A DNA stretch of 64,000 bases from Metabacillus schmidteae (GCF_903166545.1 NZ_CAESCH010000001.1:2112001-2176000), one strand, 5' to 3'. Counted from the stretch's first letter, positions 8,102 through 17,810 are shown. The notes: a model not told the origin generated them from the letters alone. Translations and numbers: made by a program.

Positions 8102-9121
8102 TTAAGTAATGATATTCATATAACTATCATCATTACAAATAATGAATAAATTTGCTTCTTCAGGTATCCTTTCATGAAGTCGATTAATTATTGAAAAATC
8201 ATTGCCGTTTGAAATTAGAAGTGCTCCATGTTTAGAAAGGTCCTTTCTTGCATCTTCATAAGTTCTCCATTCTGATTTTTTAGGAACAGAGTATAAGTCA
8301 TATCCTTCATTGCTTGTGAGTTGCCGAATGACTTCACTTGATCCATTAAATAGTATAGAACGTGCAGCAAGATGTGCAGCTGTGTCGTTAGCCGTTATGT
8401 ATTCATTAACATTTACATGCGCAAAAGCATTAATATGTGCTGAATTCGTAACCTCACAGAGAGTATATAGTTTTTTGCTTTTCTCCTTTTCAATGCCTTT
8501 AATCATAGAAGCGATTAATAATGTGTGACCATCAGCCTGAGAAGCAGTTTGAAGATCGTCAGGAGAAAAGATCATAATAGATTTAGATTGAAGGATATTT
8601 GCTTGATCAAGTACAGAAGTATTCGCAGGATTTCCTTTTACAAACTCTACTCTGTCATGGTGGAGAGGTGTTTTAGGTAAATGCTCATCAATGATAACAA
8701 CCTGGATATGTTCAAATGCTTTTAAAAGTTCATCAAGTGTAATAGCAGCCTTTTTTGTCCAATTGATTAATAGAATGTGATTTTTCGTCGTTATCGTCAA
8801 TTTTCCTTCCTCCTTTAATCGTTTTCGAATGCTAAAGAAATCGATTACTTTTCCGATAAAAATACTCATAAGTCCAATTCCAATAATGTATAAAAACATA
8901 GCAAAGATTTTTCCGCTTACTGTTGCAGGTGAAACATCTCCATATCCAACAGTAGCAACAGTTGTCATCGTCCACCATAGACCTTCGAATGGAGTAGTAA
9001 ATGTTTCAGGTTCAATATAATAAATAATATAACTACTTGATAGTACAAGAGTTATAGTCGCGAGAATAAGTACCCAACTATTCATTTGAAGGGCCTTTAA
9101 AAAAAATCGTATCAATAACAT
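8102..9121 (-). CDS. yugO: Potassium channel with RCK domain, YugO-like
   Basis: 339 residues. Two TM helices flank a pore loop holding the K+ selectivity filter TTVATVGYGDVSP (about residues 52-64). A cytosolic RCK/TrkA-N-like domain follows (from about 110: HILLINWTKKAAITLDELL, VVIIDEH, VEFVKGNP). Size and layout match B. subtilis YugO, the channel behind biofilm electrical signalling. The usual GxGxxG nucleotide motif of RCK domains is degenerate here (NWTKKA), so the ligand may differ. A single gene, preceded by a GGAGGG SD. Confidence 0.85.
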   Translation of the reverse strand: MLLIRFFLKALQMNSWVLILATITLVLSSSYIIYYIEPETFTTPFEGLWWTMTTVATVGYGDVSPATVSGKIFAMFLYIIGIGLMSIFIGKVIDFFSIRKRLKEEGKLTITTKNHILLINWTKKAAITLDELLKAFEHIQVVIIDEHLPKTPLHHDRVEFVKGNPANTSVLDQANILQSKSIMIFSPDDLQTASQADGHTLLIASMIKGIEKEKSKKLYTLCEVTNSAHINAFAHVNVNEYITANDTAAHLAARSILFNGSSEVIRQLTSNEGYDLYSVPKKSEWRTYEDARKDLSKHGALLISNGNDFSIINRLHERIPEEANLFIICNDDSYMNIIT

Positions 9122-9243
9122 GGTATATCCCTCCTTGTGTTGAAGATGTTTATAAATAGTACATTATGAAAATAGTAACATAAAAAGGGTCTTTTTTTTT
9201 AGTTGATTTAGAAGAGCTTTTACTAAAAAAACATCCATAAGAA

Positions 9244-9270
9244 AAGGATTGTCCAATTCAGACAATCCTT
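9244..9270 (-). terminator. clpE terminator
   Basis: AAGGATTGTC, seven-base loop, GACAATCCTT, followed on the minus strand by TTTC, directly after the clpE stop. Confidence 0.8.
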
Positions 9271-9276
9271 CAGTGG

Positions 9277-11403
9277 TTAACAACTTATAATGATGATGTC
9301 ATTATTTTCTACATCAACGATAAGTTGTTTAATTTTTTCCTGATCTAACAAAAGGTCTGTAATTTTATCTTCTACATGCTCTTGAATAACCCTGCGTAGT
9401 GGACGGGCTCCAAATGCTGGATGATAGCCAAGTGTCGCCAGCTTTTCTTTAGCTTCATCAGTAACTGTTATGGAAATCTCTTGTTCTAATAAGGATTCAG
9501 CGAGCTCGTCCATCATTAGTGTCGTAATTTTTATGAGGTCTTCTTTTTCTAATGAAGAGAACTCAATGATGTTATCAAATCGATTCAAAAATTCAGGTTT
9601 AAAGAATGCTCCTAACGATTCTAAAAGCTTACTTTCTTCAACTGCAGTATTAGAAGAGGTTTCAAAGCCAACAGTCACACGTTTTTCTCCGACACCAGCA
9701 TTACTTGTCATGATAATGACTGTATCTTTAAAGCTAACTGTTCTACCTTGACTATCTGTTAGGCGACCATCCTCTAAAATTTGTAAAAACATATGCTGAA
9801 CATCAGGGTGAGCTTTTTCAATTTCATCTAATAATATAATGCTATATGGGTTTCGACGAACTTTTTCTGTTAGCTGCCCGGCTTCGTCATGACCAACATA
9901 ACCTGGAGGTGAACCGATAATTTTTGAAACAGTATGTTTCTCCATATACTCACTCATATCAAGGCGAATCATTGCATCTTTTGTACCAAATAACTCTTCT
10001 GCCAATGATTTAGTAAGCTCGGTTTTACCAACACCAGTTGGACCAATAAATAGGAAGGAACCAATTGGTCTAGTTTTAGATTTCAGACCGGCTCTGCTTC
10101 GTCTAATTGCTTTTGCAACCTTTTTAACCGCATCTTCTTGGCCAATCACTTTATTAGAAAGGTTTTTTTCTAAATGTTTCATTTGTGATTGCTCATGTTG
10201 CTGAAGCTTTCCAACTGGAATACCTGTTTTAGATTCGATAATCGTTTGAATATCTTCGACAGTAACGTTTAGGTTTTCAGTAGCTTCATATTGATTTATT
10301 TGTGCTTCTAGCTTTATTTCTTCATCTCGTAGCTTTGCAGCTAGTTCATAGTTTTCAGCATTTGTTGCCTCTTGTTTTTCATTTTTTAATTGAACTAAAC
10401 GCTTCTCAATTTCATTATTAGTAGGTGAGAGTTGCATTAAGTTCTTTTTCGAACCTGCTTCATCAAGTAAGTCAATCGCTTTATCTGGAAGATATCTATC
10501 CTGAATGTAGCGATGTGAGAGATTTACGCAAGCCTTAATGGCTTCATCGGAGTAAGTAACTTGATGGTAGCTTTCATATTTTACTTGAATTCCTTTGAGA
10601 ATCTCAACCGCTTTTTCAAGAGTAGGTTCATGAACCATTACTGGTTGGAAGCGTCTTTCTAAAGCTGCGTCTTTTTCAATCTGACGGTATTCCTTTAAGG
10701 TGGTTGCTCCAACTAATTGTAATTCACCTCTAGCTAAAGCAGGTTTTAAAATATTTCCGGCATCCATGGAGCCTTCGGCAGATCCTGCACCTACTACTTG
10801 ATGAATTTCATCAATAAAAAGAATGATATTTTTACGGTTTTGTAACTCTTCAATTAACTTCTTCATTCTTTCTTCAAATTGGCCTCTAATACCTGTGTTT
10901 GCGACTAGTGATGCAACGTCAAGTAAATAAACCTCTTTGTTTGCAAGCTTAGCAGGGACAGTTCCATTTATAATTTTTAGGGCAAGACCTTCCACAACTG
11001 CTGTCTTTCCAACACCTGGCTCACCAATAAGGACAGGGTTGTTTTTATTACGACGGTTTAAAATCTCAATAACCCGGTCTACTTCATCCTCACGTCCAAT
11101 GACAGGATCAATGATACCCGCACGTGCAGCAGAAGTTAAATTTCTACCTAGTTGGTCAAGAATACCTCCTCCACCTTGCTGAGCTTGTGTCTGCGTTTGT
11201 TCCATACCTGATGATTGTGGTTGAAAACCTTTGAAAAAATGATCAAATGAAAATGAAGATAATCCTCCTGTTAAACCAGTAGGAATAGCTTGTTTATATG
11301 ATGCATAGCATTCTGGACATAAAGTTAGTTGTTTTTGTTGTTTGTTAATTTGAATATTTAAATGAATAGTAGCTTTATTTGTTTTACAGTTTTCGCATTG
11401 CAT
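9277..11403 (-). CDS. clpE: ATP-dependent Clp protease ATP-binding subunit ClpE
   Basis: 708 residues. The N-terminal zinc finger (CENC at residues 3-6, CPEC about 29-32) is specific to ClpE among Hsp100 unfoldases. D1 has Walker [10 protein letters not shown] and [15 protein letters not shown]-type segment ([17 protein letters not shown]) lies in the middle. D2 has GPTGVGKTE and [15 protein letters not shown]. It feeds heat-damaged proteins to ClpP. It is a monocistronic gene under a sigma-A promoter overlapped by CtsR boxes, so induced by heat shock when CtsR is inactivated. Position next to ykvI and motAB is as in B. subtilis. Confidence 0.97.
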   Translation of the reverse strand: MQCENCKTNKATIHLNIQINKQQKQLTLCPECYASYKQAIPTGLTGGLSSFSFDHFFKGFQPQSSGMEQTQTQAQQGGGGILDQLGRNLTSAARAGIIDPVIGREDEVDRVIEILNRRNKNNPVLIGEPGVGKTAVVEGLALKIINGTVPAKLANKEVYLLDVASLVANTGIRGQFEERMKKLIEELQNRKNIILFIDEIHQVVGAGSAEGSMDAGNILKPALARGELQLVGATTLKEYRQIEKDAALERRFQPVMVHEPTLEKAVEILKGIQVKYESYHQVTYSDEAIKACVNLSHRYIQDRYLPDKAIDLLDEAGSKKNLMQLSPTNNEIEKRLVQLKNEKQEATNAENYELAAKLRDEEIKLEAQINQYEATENLNVTVEDIQTIIESKTGIPVGKLQQHEQSQMKHLEKNLSNKVIGQEDAVKKVAKAIRRSRAGLKSKTRPIGSFLFIGPTGVGKTELTKSLAEELFGTKDAMIRLDMSEYMEKHTVSKIIGSPPGYVGHDEAGQLTEKVRRNPYSIILLDEIEKAHPDVQHMFLQILEDGRLTDSQGRTVSFKDTVIIMTSNAGVGEKRVTVGFETSSNTAVEESKLLESLGAFFKPEFLNRFDNIIEFSSLEKEDLIKITTLMMDELAESLLEQEISITVTDEAKEKLATLGYHPAFGARPLRRVIQEHVEDKITDLLLDQEKIKQLIVDVENNDIIIISC

Positions 11404-11442
11404 TATTCAAAACTCCTTTTCATAATAGTCGTGATGAGTAGG

Positions 11443-11460
11443 TTCTGACCAACTTTGACT
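11443..11460 (-). promoter_or_regulatory. CtsR box 3 (weak) upstream of clpE
   Basis: Minus strand AGTCAAA GTT GGTCAGA: a direct heptad repeat with one or two deviations, in the 5' leader about 40-57 nt before the clpE ATG. Confidence 0.55.
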
Positions 11461-11487
11461 AATGGGATAAAAAATAAAGATCATTTA

Positions 11488-11504
11488 TTTGACCTTCTTT
11501 GACC
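11488..11504 (-). promoter_or_regulatory. CtsR box 2 upstream of clpE
   Basis: Minus strand GGTCAAA GAA GGTCAAA: a perfect direct heptad repeat with three-base spacing, just downstream of the -10 element. Confidence 0.9.
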
Positions 11505-11506
11505 AT

Positions 11507-11535
11507 AGTATACTTTGACCTTTTTTGACTTTCAA
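11507..11535 (-). promoter_or_regulatory. Sigma-A promoter of clpE
   Basis: Minus strand TTGAAA (11535-11530), 17-nt spacer, TATACT (11512-11507). CtsR box 1 fills the spacer. Confidence 0.85.
11514..11530 (-). promoter_or_regulatory. CtsR box 1 within the clpE promoter spacer
   Basis: Minus strand AGTCAAA AAA GGTCAAA lies between the -35 and -10 boxes, so CtsR binding would exclude RNA polymerase. Confidence 0.85.
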
Positions 11536-11645
11536 CTATTTTGATTTAAGCAATTCTTTCCAAGCGTTTAGAAACGAATTAGAATCTTCCTATTTTTCCT
11601 TCATATAATGATACAAGCTTGTATAACTTTAGTGAGGTGTACTGG

Positions 11646-12674
11646 ATGAGAAGATCTTGGATCGCTCCTTTTCAAATAGCGGCTGTTTATATAGGGACTG
11701 TTGTGGGAGCTGGATTTGCAACTGGAAGAGAGATTGTTGAATTTTTTACAAAATACGGCGTTTTTGGACTTGCAGGTATCTTGTTAGCTGGGATTCTTTT
11801 TATGTTTGTTGGAACGAAAATGCTTATTTTATCCAAAAGGATACAAGCTACATCGTACCAGGATGTGATGATTTATTTATTTGGGATAAAATTCGGCAGA
11901 TTCGTCAATATATTTATGCTTATTGTGTTAGTAGGATTAACATCCATCATGTTATCAGGAGCAGGAGCTATTTTTAAAGAACAGCTTGGCTTATCAGTTC
12001 GACTTGGTGTGGTCATTACCATATTGTTGACGATTGCTGTTATGACTTTCGGAATAAAAGGACTTTTTAGTGTGAATCTTATTGTCGTTCCAATGTTGAT
12101 TGTTTTTAGTTTGTTGTTAGCTGTACAAGCATTTTCGATCGATTCATTTCAAATATTACCTGAACAATCTTCAGCATCGTATAAATGGATTCTCTCAAGC
12201 TTTTCATATGCTGCATTTAATTTAACGATGTCAGCAGCAGTTCTTGTCCCATTAGCAACTGAAATAAATGATGAAAAAATATTAAAAAGAGGAGGGATGA
12301 TAGGAGGTTTTTTTCTCACAGCTATTTTAATTAGTAGTCATATCGCTCTCTCTTCGTTACCAAATGTGGAAATATTTGATATTCCAATGGCAGAGGTAAT
12401 GAAATCAACACTGTATGTCGTTTATTATATATATATTGCAGTAATATATGGAGAAGTATTTACTTCGGTTATTGGTAATCTGTATGGACTTGAAAGACAA
12501 ATTGCTTCATTTATAAATGTGCCAAGTATAATTATTGTGTGTGCGATTTTGTGTATAGCGGCATTTATCAGTAAGATCGGGTATAGTTCTTTAATCTCTT
12601 CTTTATATCCAATATTTGGATACGTTTGTTTAGGAATGCTTGTCTTATTGATCGTTAAAAAAGTGCCGGAATGA
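11646..12674 (+). CDS. ykvI: YkvI-family membrane protein (APC/LeuT-like fold)
   Basis: 342 residues of almost continuous hydrophobic segments (about ten TM). The first helix carries GTVVGAGFATGREIVEFF, the glycine-rich unwound helix of LeuT-fold transporters. It is the syntenic neighbour of clpE and the que genes, as B. subtilis ykvI. Start ATG 11646 is chosen because GAGGTG lies just upstream; the TTG nine codons earlier has no SD. It is read divergently from clpE. The substrate is unknown; family members are annotated only as transporters. Confidence 0.8.
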   Translation: MRRSWIAPFQIAAVYIGTVVGAGFATGREIVEFFTKYGVFGLAGILLAGILFMFVGTKMLILSKRIQATSYQDVMIYLFGIKFGRFVNIFMLIVLVGLTSIMLSGAGAIFKEQLGLSVRLGVVITILLTIAVMTFGIKGLFSVNLIVVPMLIVFSLLLAVQAFSIDSFQILPEQSSASYKWILSSFSYAAFNLTMSAAVLVPLATEINDEKILKRGGMIGGFFLTAILISSHIALSSLPNVEIFDIPMAEVMKSTLYVVYYIYIAVIYGEVFTSVIGNLYGLERQIASFINVPSIIIVCAILCIAAFISKIGYSSLISSLYPIFGYVCLGMLVLLIVKKVPE

Positions 12675-12709
12675 TCGCAGTTTTGTGCTAAACTAAAGAA
12701 ATAAATACA

Positions 12710-12753
12710 CTGAAGTCGTTTTGCAAAGAATTCGCAATTGACTTCGGTTTTCT
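12710..12753 (+). terminator. ykvI terminator
   Basis: CTGAAGTC and GACTTCGG outer stem, TTGC/GCAA inner stem, then TTTTCTT, behind ykvI. Confidence 0.7.
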
Positions 12754-12795
12754 TAAAGGACAAGCTGCCAAGACGTGATGAGGAGGCTATATGTT

Positions 12796-13545
12796 ATGGA
12801 ACAAATTGCTATTATTTCTGATATACATGGAAACATACCTGCACTGACATCTGTACTAGAAGATATAGAAAAAAGAGGAATAAAAAGGATTTTCTGTCTT
12901 GGAGATTTAGTAGGAAAAGGACCAGGGTCTTCTGAGGCAATTGAAAAAATCAAACAATCATGTGAGATGGTTTTAAAGGGGAATTGGGATGATTTTATTA
13001 CGAAAGAGACTGATTTTGAAGCATTAAAATGGCATCAAAAACAATTAACAGATGAACAAAATGGTTATCTGGAGTCATTAGCATTTTCACTTGATTTTTA
13101 TATAAGTGGTAAATTCATCCGATTATTCCACGCTTCACCATTCAGCCTATACACGCGTATCCAACCTTGGGATTCGATAGAAAAGCGTCTCAGTATGTTT
13201 GAAAACACGAAATATACCGGTCACTCATTGGTGAAACCTGATGTAGTCGGGTATGGAGACGTACATAATGCGTTTGTCCAACATCTTAACGGAAAAACAC
13301 TTTTTAATACAGGAAGTGTAGGGAATCCACTTGATCATACTTCTTCAGCTTATGTCATTTTAGAGGGAGAGTACGAATCAAAAGATGCAGCTCCTTTCTC
13401 TATTCAGTTTGTCAGAGTACCTTATGATATTAACTACGCGATTAAATTAGCAAAAGATGTGAATATGCCTGATCTGGAACCATATATTAAAGAATTAACA
13501 ACGGCTACATACCGTGGAATAAAAACAGTTAGTAAAGGTGAATGA
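12796..13545 (+). CDS. Calcineurin-like metallophosphoesterase
   Basis: 249 residues. Metallophosphatase blocks in order: SDIHGN (residues 9-14), CLGDLVGKGP, LKGNWDD, RLFHASP and YGDVHNAF, supplying the Asp/His/Asn ligands for two metals. It resembles the YfcE/PrpE-type protein group. ATG 12796 follows AGGAGG; a GTG seven codons earlier overlaps the SD. The next gene, a HAD phosphatase, starts directly after the TGA, so the two form an operon with a likely shared phosphate-ester theme. The substrate is not evident. Confidence 0.85.
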   Translation: MEQIAIISDIHGNIPALTSVLEDIEKRGIKRIFCLGDLVGKGPGSSEAIEKIKQSCEMVLKGNWDDFITKETDFEALKWHQKQLTDEQNGYLESLAFSLDFYISGKFIRLFHASPFSLYTRIQPWDSIEKRLSMFENTKYTGHSLVKPDVVGYGDVHNAFVQHLNGKTLFNTGSVGNPLDHTSSAYVILEGEYESKDAAPFSIQFVRVPYDINYAIKLAKDVNMPDLEPYIKELTTATYRGIKTVSKGE

Positions 13546-14112
13546 ATGAATATTTTATGGGATTTTGATGGAACTCTATTTGATACATATCCAGCATTTA
13601 CGCTTGTCATGCATGAACTTTTGGGTGGAAGTACTGATAAACAAGAAATTTTAAAACAGCTAAAAGTGTCCTTTAGCCATGCGGCAAATTACTTTAATTT
13701 GTCAGAAGAAGAGATTAATACGTTTAAAAAGAAAGAAAAGTCTCTTTCTCCGGAAATGAAAAAGCCATTTCCTTATGTTGAAGACATTCTTAGAAAAGCG
13801 AATGTCAATGTGATAATGACACATAAACCGAGGGATGAAGTTAAGGTGATTTTAGATTATTATCATTGGAATGCACATTTTCAAGAAATTGTAGCAGGTG
13901 ATGATGGTTTTCCGAGAAAACCCGATTCAGCTTCTTACCGGTATCTACACGAAAAATATCATGTGGATTTAGCAATAGGGGATCGTCTATTGGATATTTT
14001 GCCAGCAAAGGAAATTGGAATTTTAACATGCCTCTTTCAGAATCCTTCGCAAGGAGCTGACTTTTATTTAGAATCATATCGGAACTTCGATGAAATTGAA
14101 AAATTATTGTAA
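13546..14112 (+). CDS. HAD-superfamily hydrolase, PhoG-like
   Basis: 188 residues with all HAD motifs: I, WDFDGTLFDT (nucleophile D7); II, VIMTHK; III, RKPD; IV, AIGDRLLDI. A helical cap lies between motifs I and II. Phosphoglycolate-phosphatase-like fold; substrate unknown. Its ATG abuts the TGA of the metallophosphatase with no gap, implying translational coupling. Followed by a strong terminator. Confidence 0.85.
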   Translation: MNILWDFDGTLFDTYPAFTLVMHELLGGSTDKQEILKQLKVSFSHAANYFNLSEEEINTFKKKEKSLSPEMKKPFPYVEDILRKANVNVIMTHKPRDEVKVILDYYHWNAHFQEIVAGDDGFPRKPDSASYRYLHEKYHVDLAIGDRLLDILPAKEIGILTCLFQNPSQGADFYLESYRNFDEIEKLL

Positions 14113-14120
14113 GCTTTTCT

Positions 14121-14145
14121 AACTCGCCAATTGGCGGGTTTTTTG
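14121..14145 (+). terminator. Terminator of the metallophosphatase-HAD operon
   Basis: AACTCGCC, loop AATT, GGCGGGTT then TTTT. Confidence 0.85.
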
Positions 14146-14446
14146 TTTGACTATATGATGGAATAAAACTTTATCGTTAAAAGTAATCTAAACTAAATAT
14201 TTCTTTATTATAACTTGAGAATTAGCGGTTTTTTCAATCTAATTCGTACAAAAGTGTTAAAAAGCTCATTTAAGGTCATATTATGTGGTTTTTCATTGGA
14301 AAAGGTATTTTTAAACGTATTATCACATATTTATTTAAGAAATCGGCTAAGTGTTTTGTTTGACTGAAGAGTTTCTTTCATATTATGATAATTCTAACTA
14401 AAACTGTGGGGTGATAATATGGGGCAGTGTTAAAAATAAATACAAT

Positions 14447-14574
14447 TATCAGATCCCTTATTGTACTCCAAGCGGACGCTGATAATGAGAAGTTTAATAA
14501 CATATATTATTAAGTAAGACTTAACTCTCAGGAGGTGACTCCTTTTCCGTTAGTAACGGAGAAAGGAAGCTTAT
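14447..14574 (+). promoter_or_regulatory. Structured leader with SD-sequestering hairpin before CNNM gene
   Basis: Four hairpins can be drawn. H1: TTATCAG (14447 on) with CTGATAA (to 14485), plus an inner TCC/GGA. H2: TTAATAA with TTATTAA (about 14494-14512). H3: AGGAG (14530-14534), loop GTGA, CTCCT (14539-14543). H4: 14540-14551 with 14555-14567 around loop AGT, a 12-bp helix with one bulged A that covers the SD GAAAGGA. H3 and H4 share CTCCT and exclude each other. AGGAGGTGA (14530-14538) is a full-length SD match with no start codon at usable distance. The stretch 14146-14446 upstream shows nothing else. Confidence 0.5.
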
Positions 14575-15918
14575 TTGGACATAGTGAATTTGTTGCTTGT
14601 TGCAATTTTAATCGCTCTTACGGGTTTTTTTGTTGCTTCTGAATTTGCGATCATTAGAATTAGAAGCTCTCGTATTGACCAATTAATTGCAGAAGGAAAC
14701 AAAAAGGCGGACGCTGCAAAGAAGGTCATCAACAATCTTGATGAATACTTGTCAGCCTGTCAGTTAGGGATAACCATCACAGCTTTAGGTTTAGGGTGGC
14801 TGGGAGAACCAACTATAGAACATATGCTGAATCCTTTATTTCAGCAGTATGATCTTCCAGCATCTGTAGCTACTGTGTTATCTTTTGTGATTGCTTTTAC
14901 AACAATTACATTTTTACACGTAGTTGTTGGAGAATTAGCACCTAAAACTGTTGCAATTCAAAAGGCGGAAGCTGTAAGTTTATGGTTCGCAAAACCTTTG
15001 ATGGCATTCTACTTTATAATGTACCCATTTATCTGGTTACTAAACGGATCCGCTCGATTTATTACAGGACTTTTCGGATTTAAGCCTGTATCAGAGCATG
15101 AGCTGGCACATAGTGAAGAAGAATTACGAATAATACTTTCTGAAAGCTATAAAAGCGGAGAGATTAATCAATCGGAGTTTAAGTATGTTAATAAAATTTT
15201 TGAATTTGATAATCGAATTGCTAAGGAAATAATGGTACCGCGTACTGAAATCGTATCGTTATCAATTGATGCGCCTATTCAAGAGCAACTTGAAATTATT
15301 AAAGATGAGAAATATACAAGATATCCAATTGTAGATGGTGACAAAGATCATGTCATTGGAATTGTAAATATTAAGGAAATCTTTACTGATTTAATTCAAG
15401 TAGAAAATCAAAAATCATTCTCAATTGAAAAATATGTTAGACCTATTATTCAAGTGATAGAGTCTATTCCAATTCATGAACTTTTATTAAAAATGCAAAG
15501 AGAAAGAATTCATATGGCAATCTTAATCGATGAGTATGGAGGTACAGCTGGCTTAGTAACGGTAGAGGATATTTTAGAAGAAATAGTTGGGGAAATCCGT
15601 GATGAATTCGATGCGGACGAAGTCCCATTAATACAGAAATTATCTGATGCCAGATATATTATTGACGGTAAAGTACTCGTTAGTGAAATTAATGAATTAT
15701 TAGGGTTAGATATTGATGATACTGACGTTGACACAATTGGTGGATGGGTATTAACAGAACGTTATGACATTCAAAAAGGGGATTATATTGAATTTGGTTC
15801 CCATATTTTTAAAGTTCATGAAATGGAAAACCATCATATTCGTTCACTTGAAATTACTACAGTTCCACATGTTGTATCAACCACAAGTATACTTGATAAA
15901 AAAGTAGCAACTTCATAA
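14575..15918 (+). CDS. CNNM/HlyC-CorC family transporter (DUF21-CBS-CorC)
   Basis: 447 residues. The N-terminal DUF21 membrane domain (about 1-190; begins [20 protein letters not shown], contains [18 protein letters not shown] and [12 protein letters not shown]) is followed by a CBS pair (about 205-335; [35 protein letters not shown]) and a CorC_HlyC domain to the end. Family members (MpfA/YhdP, YugS) export Mg2+ or protect against Mg2+ or Co2+ excess. The start is TTG 14575, since no ATG/GTG fits and GAAAGGA is six to seven bases upstream. Translation is probably governed by the leader hairpin that covers this SD. Confidence 0.88.
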   Translation: MDIVNLLLVAILIALTGFFVASEFAIIRIRSSRIDQLIAEGNKKADAAKKVINNLDEYLSACQLGITITALGLGWLGEPTIEHMLNPLFQQYDLPASVATVLSFVIAFTTITFLHVVVGELAPKTVAIQKAEAVSLWFAKPLMAFYFIMYPFIWLLNGSARFITGLFGFKPVSEHELAHSEEELRIILSESYKSGEINQSEFKYVNKIFEFDNRIAKEIMVPRTEIVSLSIDAPIQEQLEIIKDEKYTRYPIVDGDKDHVIGIVNIKEIFTDLIQVENQKSFSIEKYVRPIIQVIESIPIHELLLKMQRERIHMAILIDEYGGTAGLVTVEDILEEIVGEIRDEFDADEVPLIQKLSDARYIIDGKVLVSEINELLGLDIDDTDVDTIGGWVLTERYDIQKGDYIEFGSHIFKVHEMENHHIRSLEITTVPHVVSTTSILDKKVATS

Positions 15919-15924
15919 TTGATG

Positions 15925-15957
15925 AAAAGAACTTACAAATGTGGGTTCTTTTTTTTG
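15925..15957 (+). terminator. Terminator of CNNM gene
   Basis: AAAGAACTTAC and GTGGGTTCTTT (two G-U pairs), then a T run. Confidence 0.8.
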
Positions 15958-16064
15958 TATAAATACTCTTTAATGGGGATGTTTTGGAATGGAATTTACG
16001 TCATGTGGATATCATAAAAAGGCTTCGAAGCAGAGGCTAAAAATGTTTCTAGGGGGAGTTTTTA

Positions 16065-16190
16065 TTGACGCAATCAAAATCCCAAAAAGAACGTCAGTGG
16101 ACTGTACGAAAGCAATCACAAAATCCTCATGGTAAAGTAAAATCATTTGATCAACTTGCTGAGGAAGCAGGTAAAAAAGAAGATCAATAA
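16065..16190 (+). CDS. Small basic protein (41 aa), DUF6254-like
   Basis: TTG 16065 follows AGGGGGAG by about seven bases and opens MTQSKSQKERQWTVRKQSQN..., ending in a Lys/Glu-rich tail and directly followed by a terminator. It is hydrophilic and rich in Q, K and S. It resembles a family of about 40-residue Bacillus proteins with ERQWxVRKQSQNPHGKVKSF that I recall as DUF6254; function unknown, and the family assignment is from memory. Confidence 0.65.
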   Translation: MTQSKSQKERQWTVRKQSQNPHGKVKSFDQLAEEAGKKEDQ

Positions 16191-16192
16191 GA

Positions 16193-16221
16193 AAAAAAGG
16201 TGGGGATTCTCACCTTTTTTC
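16193..16221. terminator. Bidirectional terminator
   Basis: AAAAAAGGTG, loop GGGATTCT, CACCTTTTTT, between the small basic protein and the DUF2254 gene; the latter's final codons lie in the hairpin. Confidence 0.85.
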
Positions 16222-17550
16222 GATTAATAGCAATTCATTTATTTGTTTAGATTTTTGACAAGCTTTGGCTATGTCTTTTAAATGTTTATTCAAGTATTCT
16301 TGATCCTTCATTAACCATTTCGTTTCTTTTAAACCCTCTACTATATAATATGAAAAATCCCAGACAGCTTGTTTAATAAAGGGGGAATTTCCTTGCGCTA
16401 TGTATACTAATGCCTTTAAGATAGAGGTCATAACCGATACATCTTCTCTTGCATAATGGCGAATCTGATAAAAACATTCATATAAGTAGTCATCAAATTT
16501 AGGCTTTTCAAAGATGACTCTTAATTGACGATGGTGGTCGTAATAAAATGGTGTCGCTAAATGTTTTTTACCGAGTAACGTTAAAATTTTTGCAAGGTGA
16601 TTTATGCTGTTTATGGCTGTATAAGGATCATTTATGGCTGGAGACATGGCTCTTAAGGCAATTTCAACGAGTTTTTGAAGCCCAAAGTGAACATCTTGGA
16701 CAGGCTCTTGATCAGTTGAAATCGTAATATAGGATAAATAATCTTCTGCTTGCTCTTTGTCCTTCAGCCTCCAAACCGAGATCAGTGGTGTATTCTCATC
16801 CACATAATTCCCTAAGTCCTGTTCGATTTTGATGATGTGATTAACTCCCATTGAATGTGTCATTAATTTATCAAATTCAATATATTCTATATATCCTGAT
16901 CGCTTACTGAATAAGATATAAGGTTCTATTGTTTGAATTTCATCGAACTCCCAATTCTCCCAAGGTGGATTCTCTTTATAAATATCTTCATCAACAAAAT
17001 GGTTGTGAATTGATTGAATGGTTTTTTGACTAATATTAAAGATCAAGTTACTTACTTTAATCCAAGTTGTGACATGATGAATAAAAAAGACAAACATTCC
17101 TAAGCAAATAATCGATACGATAATTGCGAAGGTTGGTACAATATAGAAAGTAGACTTATCATGATTTCGAACTAAGAGTAATAATATAATGGTATAAATA
17201 AATCCACCAATAAAAATACCTAACACACGCTGTGTATGGTGATCTGTTATGAAATTTTGAAGAGTTCTTGGTGAAAACTGTGATAAATAAGTTGTCAAAA
17301 CGACTAGAATAGATGAAAACGTAATGGTGGTCATTGTTAATAAAGAAGTGGACAATGAGCTAAGAATAGTTTGTGCAAGACTTACATCTGATAAAAAAAT
17401 AGGTGGTATACTTTTATAAAAATTGTTTGTCAGCATATATCTATCAATAAACATACTTATAATGGCTAGAATAAAGGCAAAGATACTATAGACTGCAGGC
17501 AAGTACCAGAAACTTGTTCGAACACGAATGATTATTTGCTTAAGAGACAT
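16210..17550 (-). CDS. DUF2254 membrane protein
   Basis: 446 residues. Four TM helices fill the first 160 residues (WYLPAVYSIFAFILAIISMF; TILSSLSTSLLTMTTITFSS; GIFIGGFIYTIILLLLV; YIVPTFAIIVSIICLGMFVF). A long soluble domain follows, with the family signature DVHFGLQKLVEIALRAMSPA then INDPYTAINSI. No enzymatic motif is seen. Members occur widely in bacteria, possibly as transport or stress proteins; function unknown. ATG follows GGAGG. Read divergently from the queC leader. Confidence 0.85.
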   Translation of the reverse strand: MSLKQIIIRVRTSFWYLPAVYSIFAFILAIISMFIDRYMLTNNFYKSIPPIFLSDVSLAQTILSSLSTSLLTMTTITFSSILVVLTTYLSQFSPRTLQNFITDHHTQRVLGIFIGGFIYTIILLLLVRNHDKSTFYIVPTFAIIVSIICLGMFVFFIHHVTTWIKVSNLIFNISQKTIQSIHNHFVDEDIYKENPPWENWEFDEIQTIEPYILFSKRSGYIEYIEFDKLMTHSMGVNHIIKIEQDLGNYVDENTPLISVWRLKDKEQAEDYLSYITISTDQEPVQDVHFGLQKLVEIALRAMSPAINDPYTAINSINHLAKILTLLGKKHLATPFYYDHHRQLRVIFEKPKFDDYLYECFYQIRHYAREDVSVMTSILKALVYIAQGNSPFIKQAVWDFSYYIVEGLKETKWLMKDQEYLNKHLKDIAKACQKSKQINELLLIEKR

Positions 17551-17649
17551 ATGAATTCCTCCATTGATAAATTCATTGCAAAAACAATTAATTCGTGATA
17601 TATTTTCTTAGTTGAAAATTTAACAAAAATCCGATTTTGTCAAATTGGG

Positions 17650-17682
17650 AGAGGTTCTAGCTAAACCCTCTATAAAAAACTA
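17650..17682 (+). promoter_or_regulatory. preQ1 class I riboswitch aptamer
   Basis: AGAGG (17650-17654) pairs with CCTCT (17667-17671). The loop TTCTAGCTAAAC and the A-rich tail AAAAAACTA supply the pseudoknot, matching the preQ1-I consensus almost base for base. It precedes queCDEF, the pathway that makes preQ1, so feedback repression is expected. Confidence 0.93.
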
Positions 17683-17733
17683 TGATATCTTTCAAATAAG
17701 ATATAAGTTTTATTATAGATGAACAAAAGCAGG

Positions 17734-17763
17734 CACCTCGAATTAATTCGAAGGTGTTTTTTT
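17734..17763 (+). terminator. Terminator in the queC leader
   Basis: CACC-TCGAATT and AATTCGA-A-GGTG, then TTTTTTTG. It lies about 50 nt after the aptamer and 100 nt before queC. It is probably the expression platform; a smaller hairpin ATATCTT/AAGATAT (about 17685-17705) lies between. Confidence 0.75.
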
Positions 17764-17810
17764 GTTTTTGCTTTATTTTCCAATTAATAATCACTTAATA
17801 TGTAAAGTTT

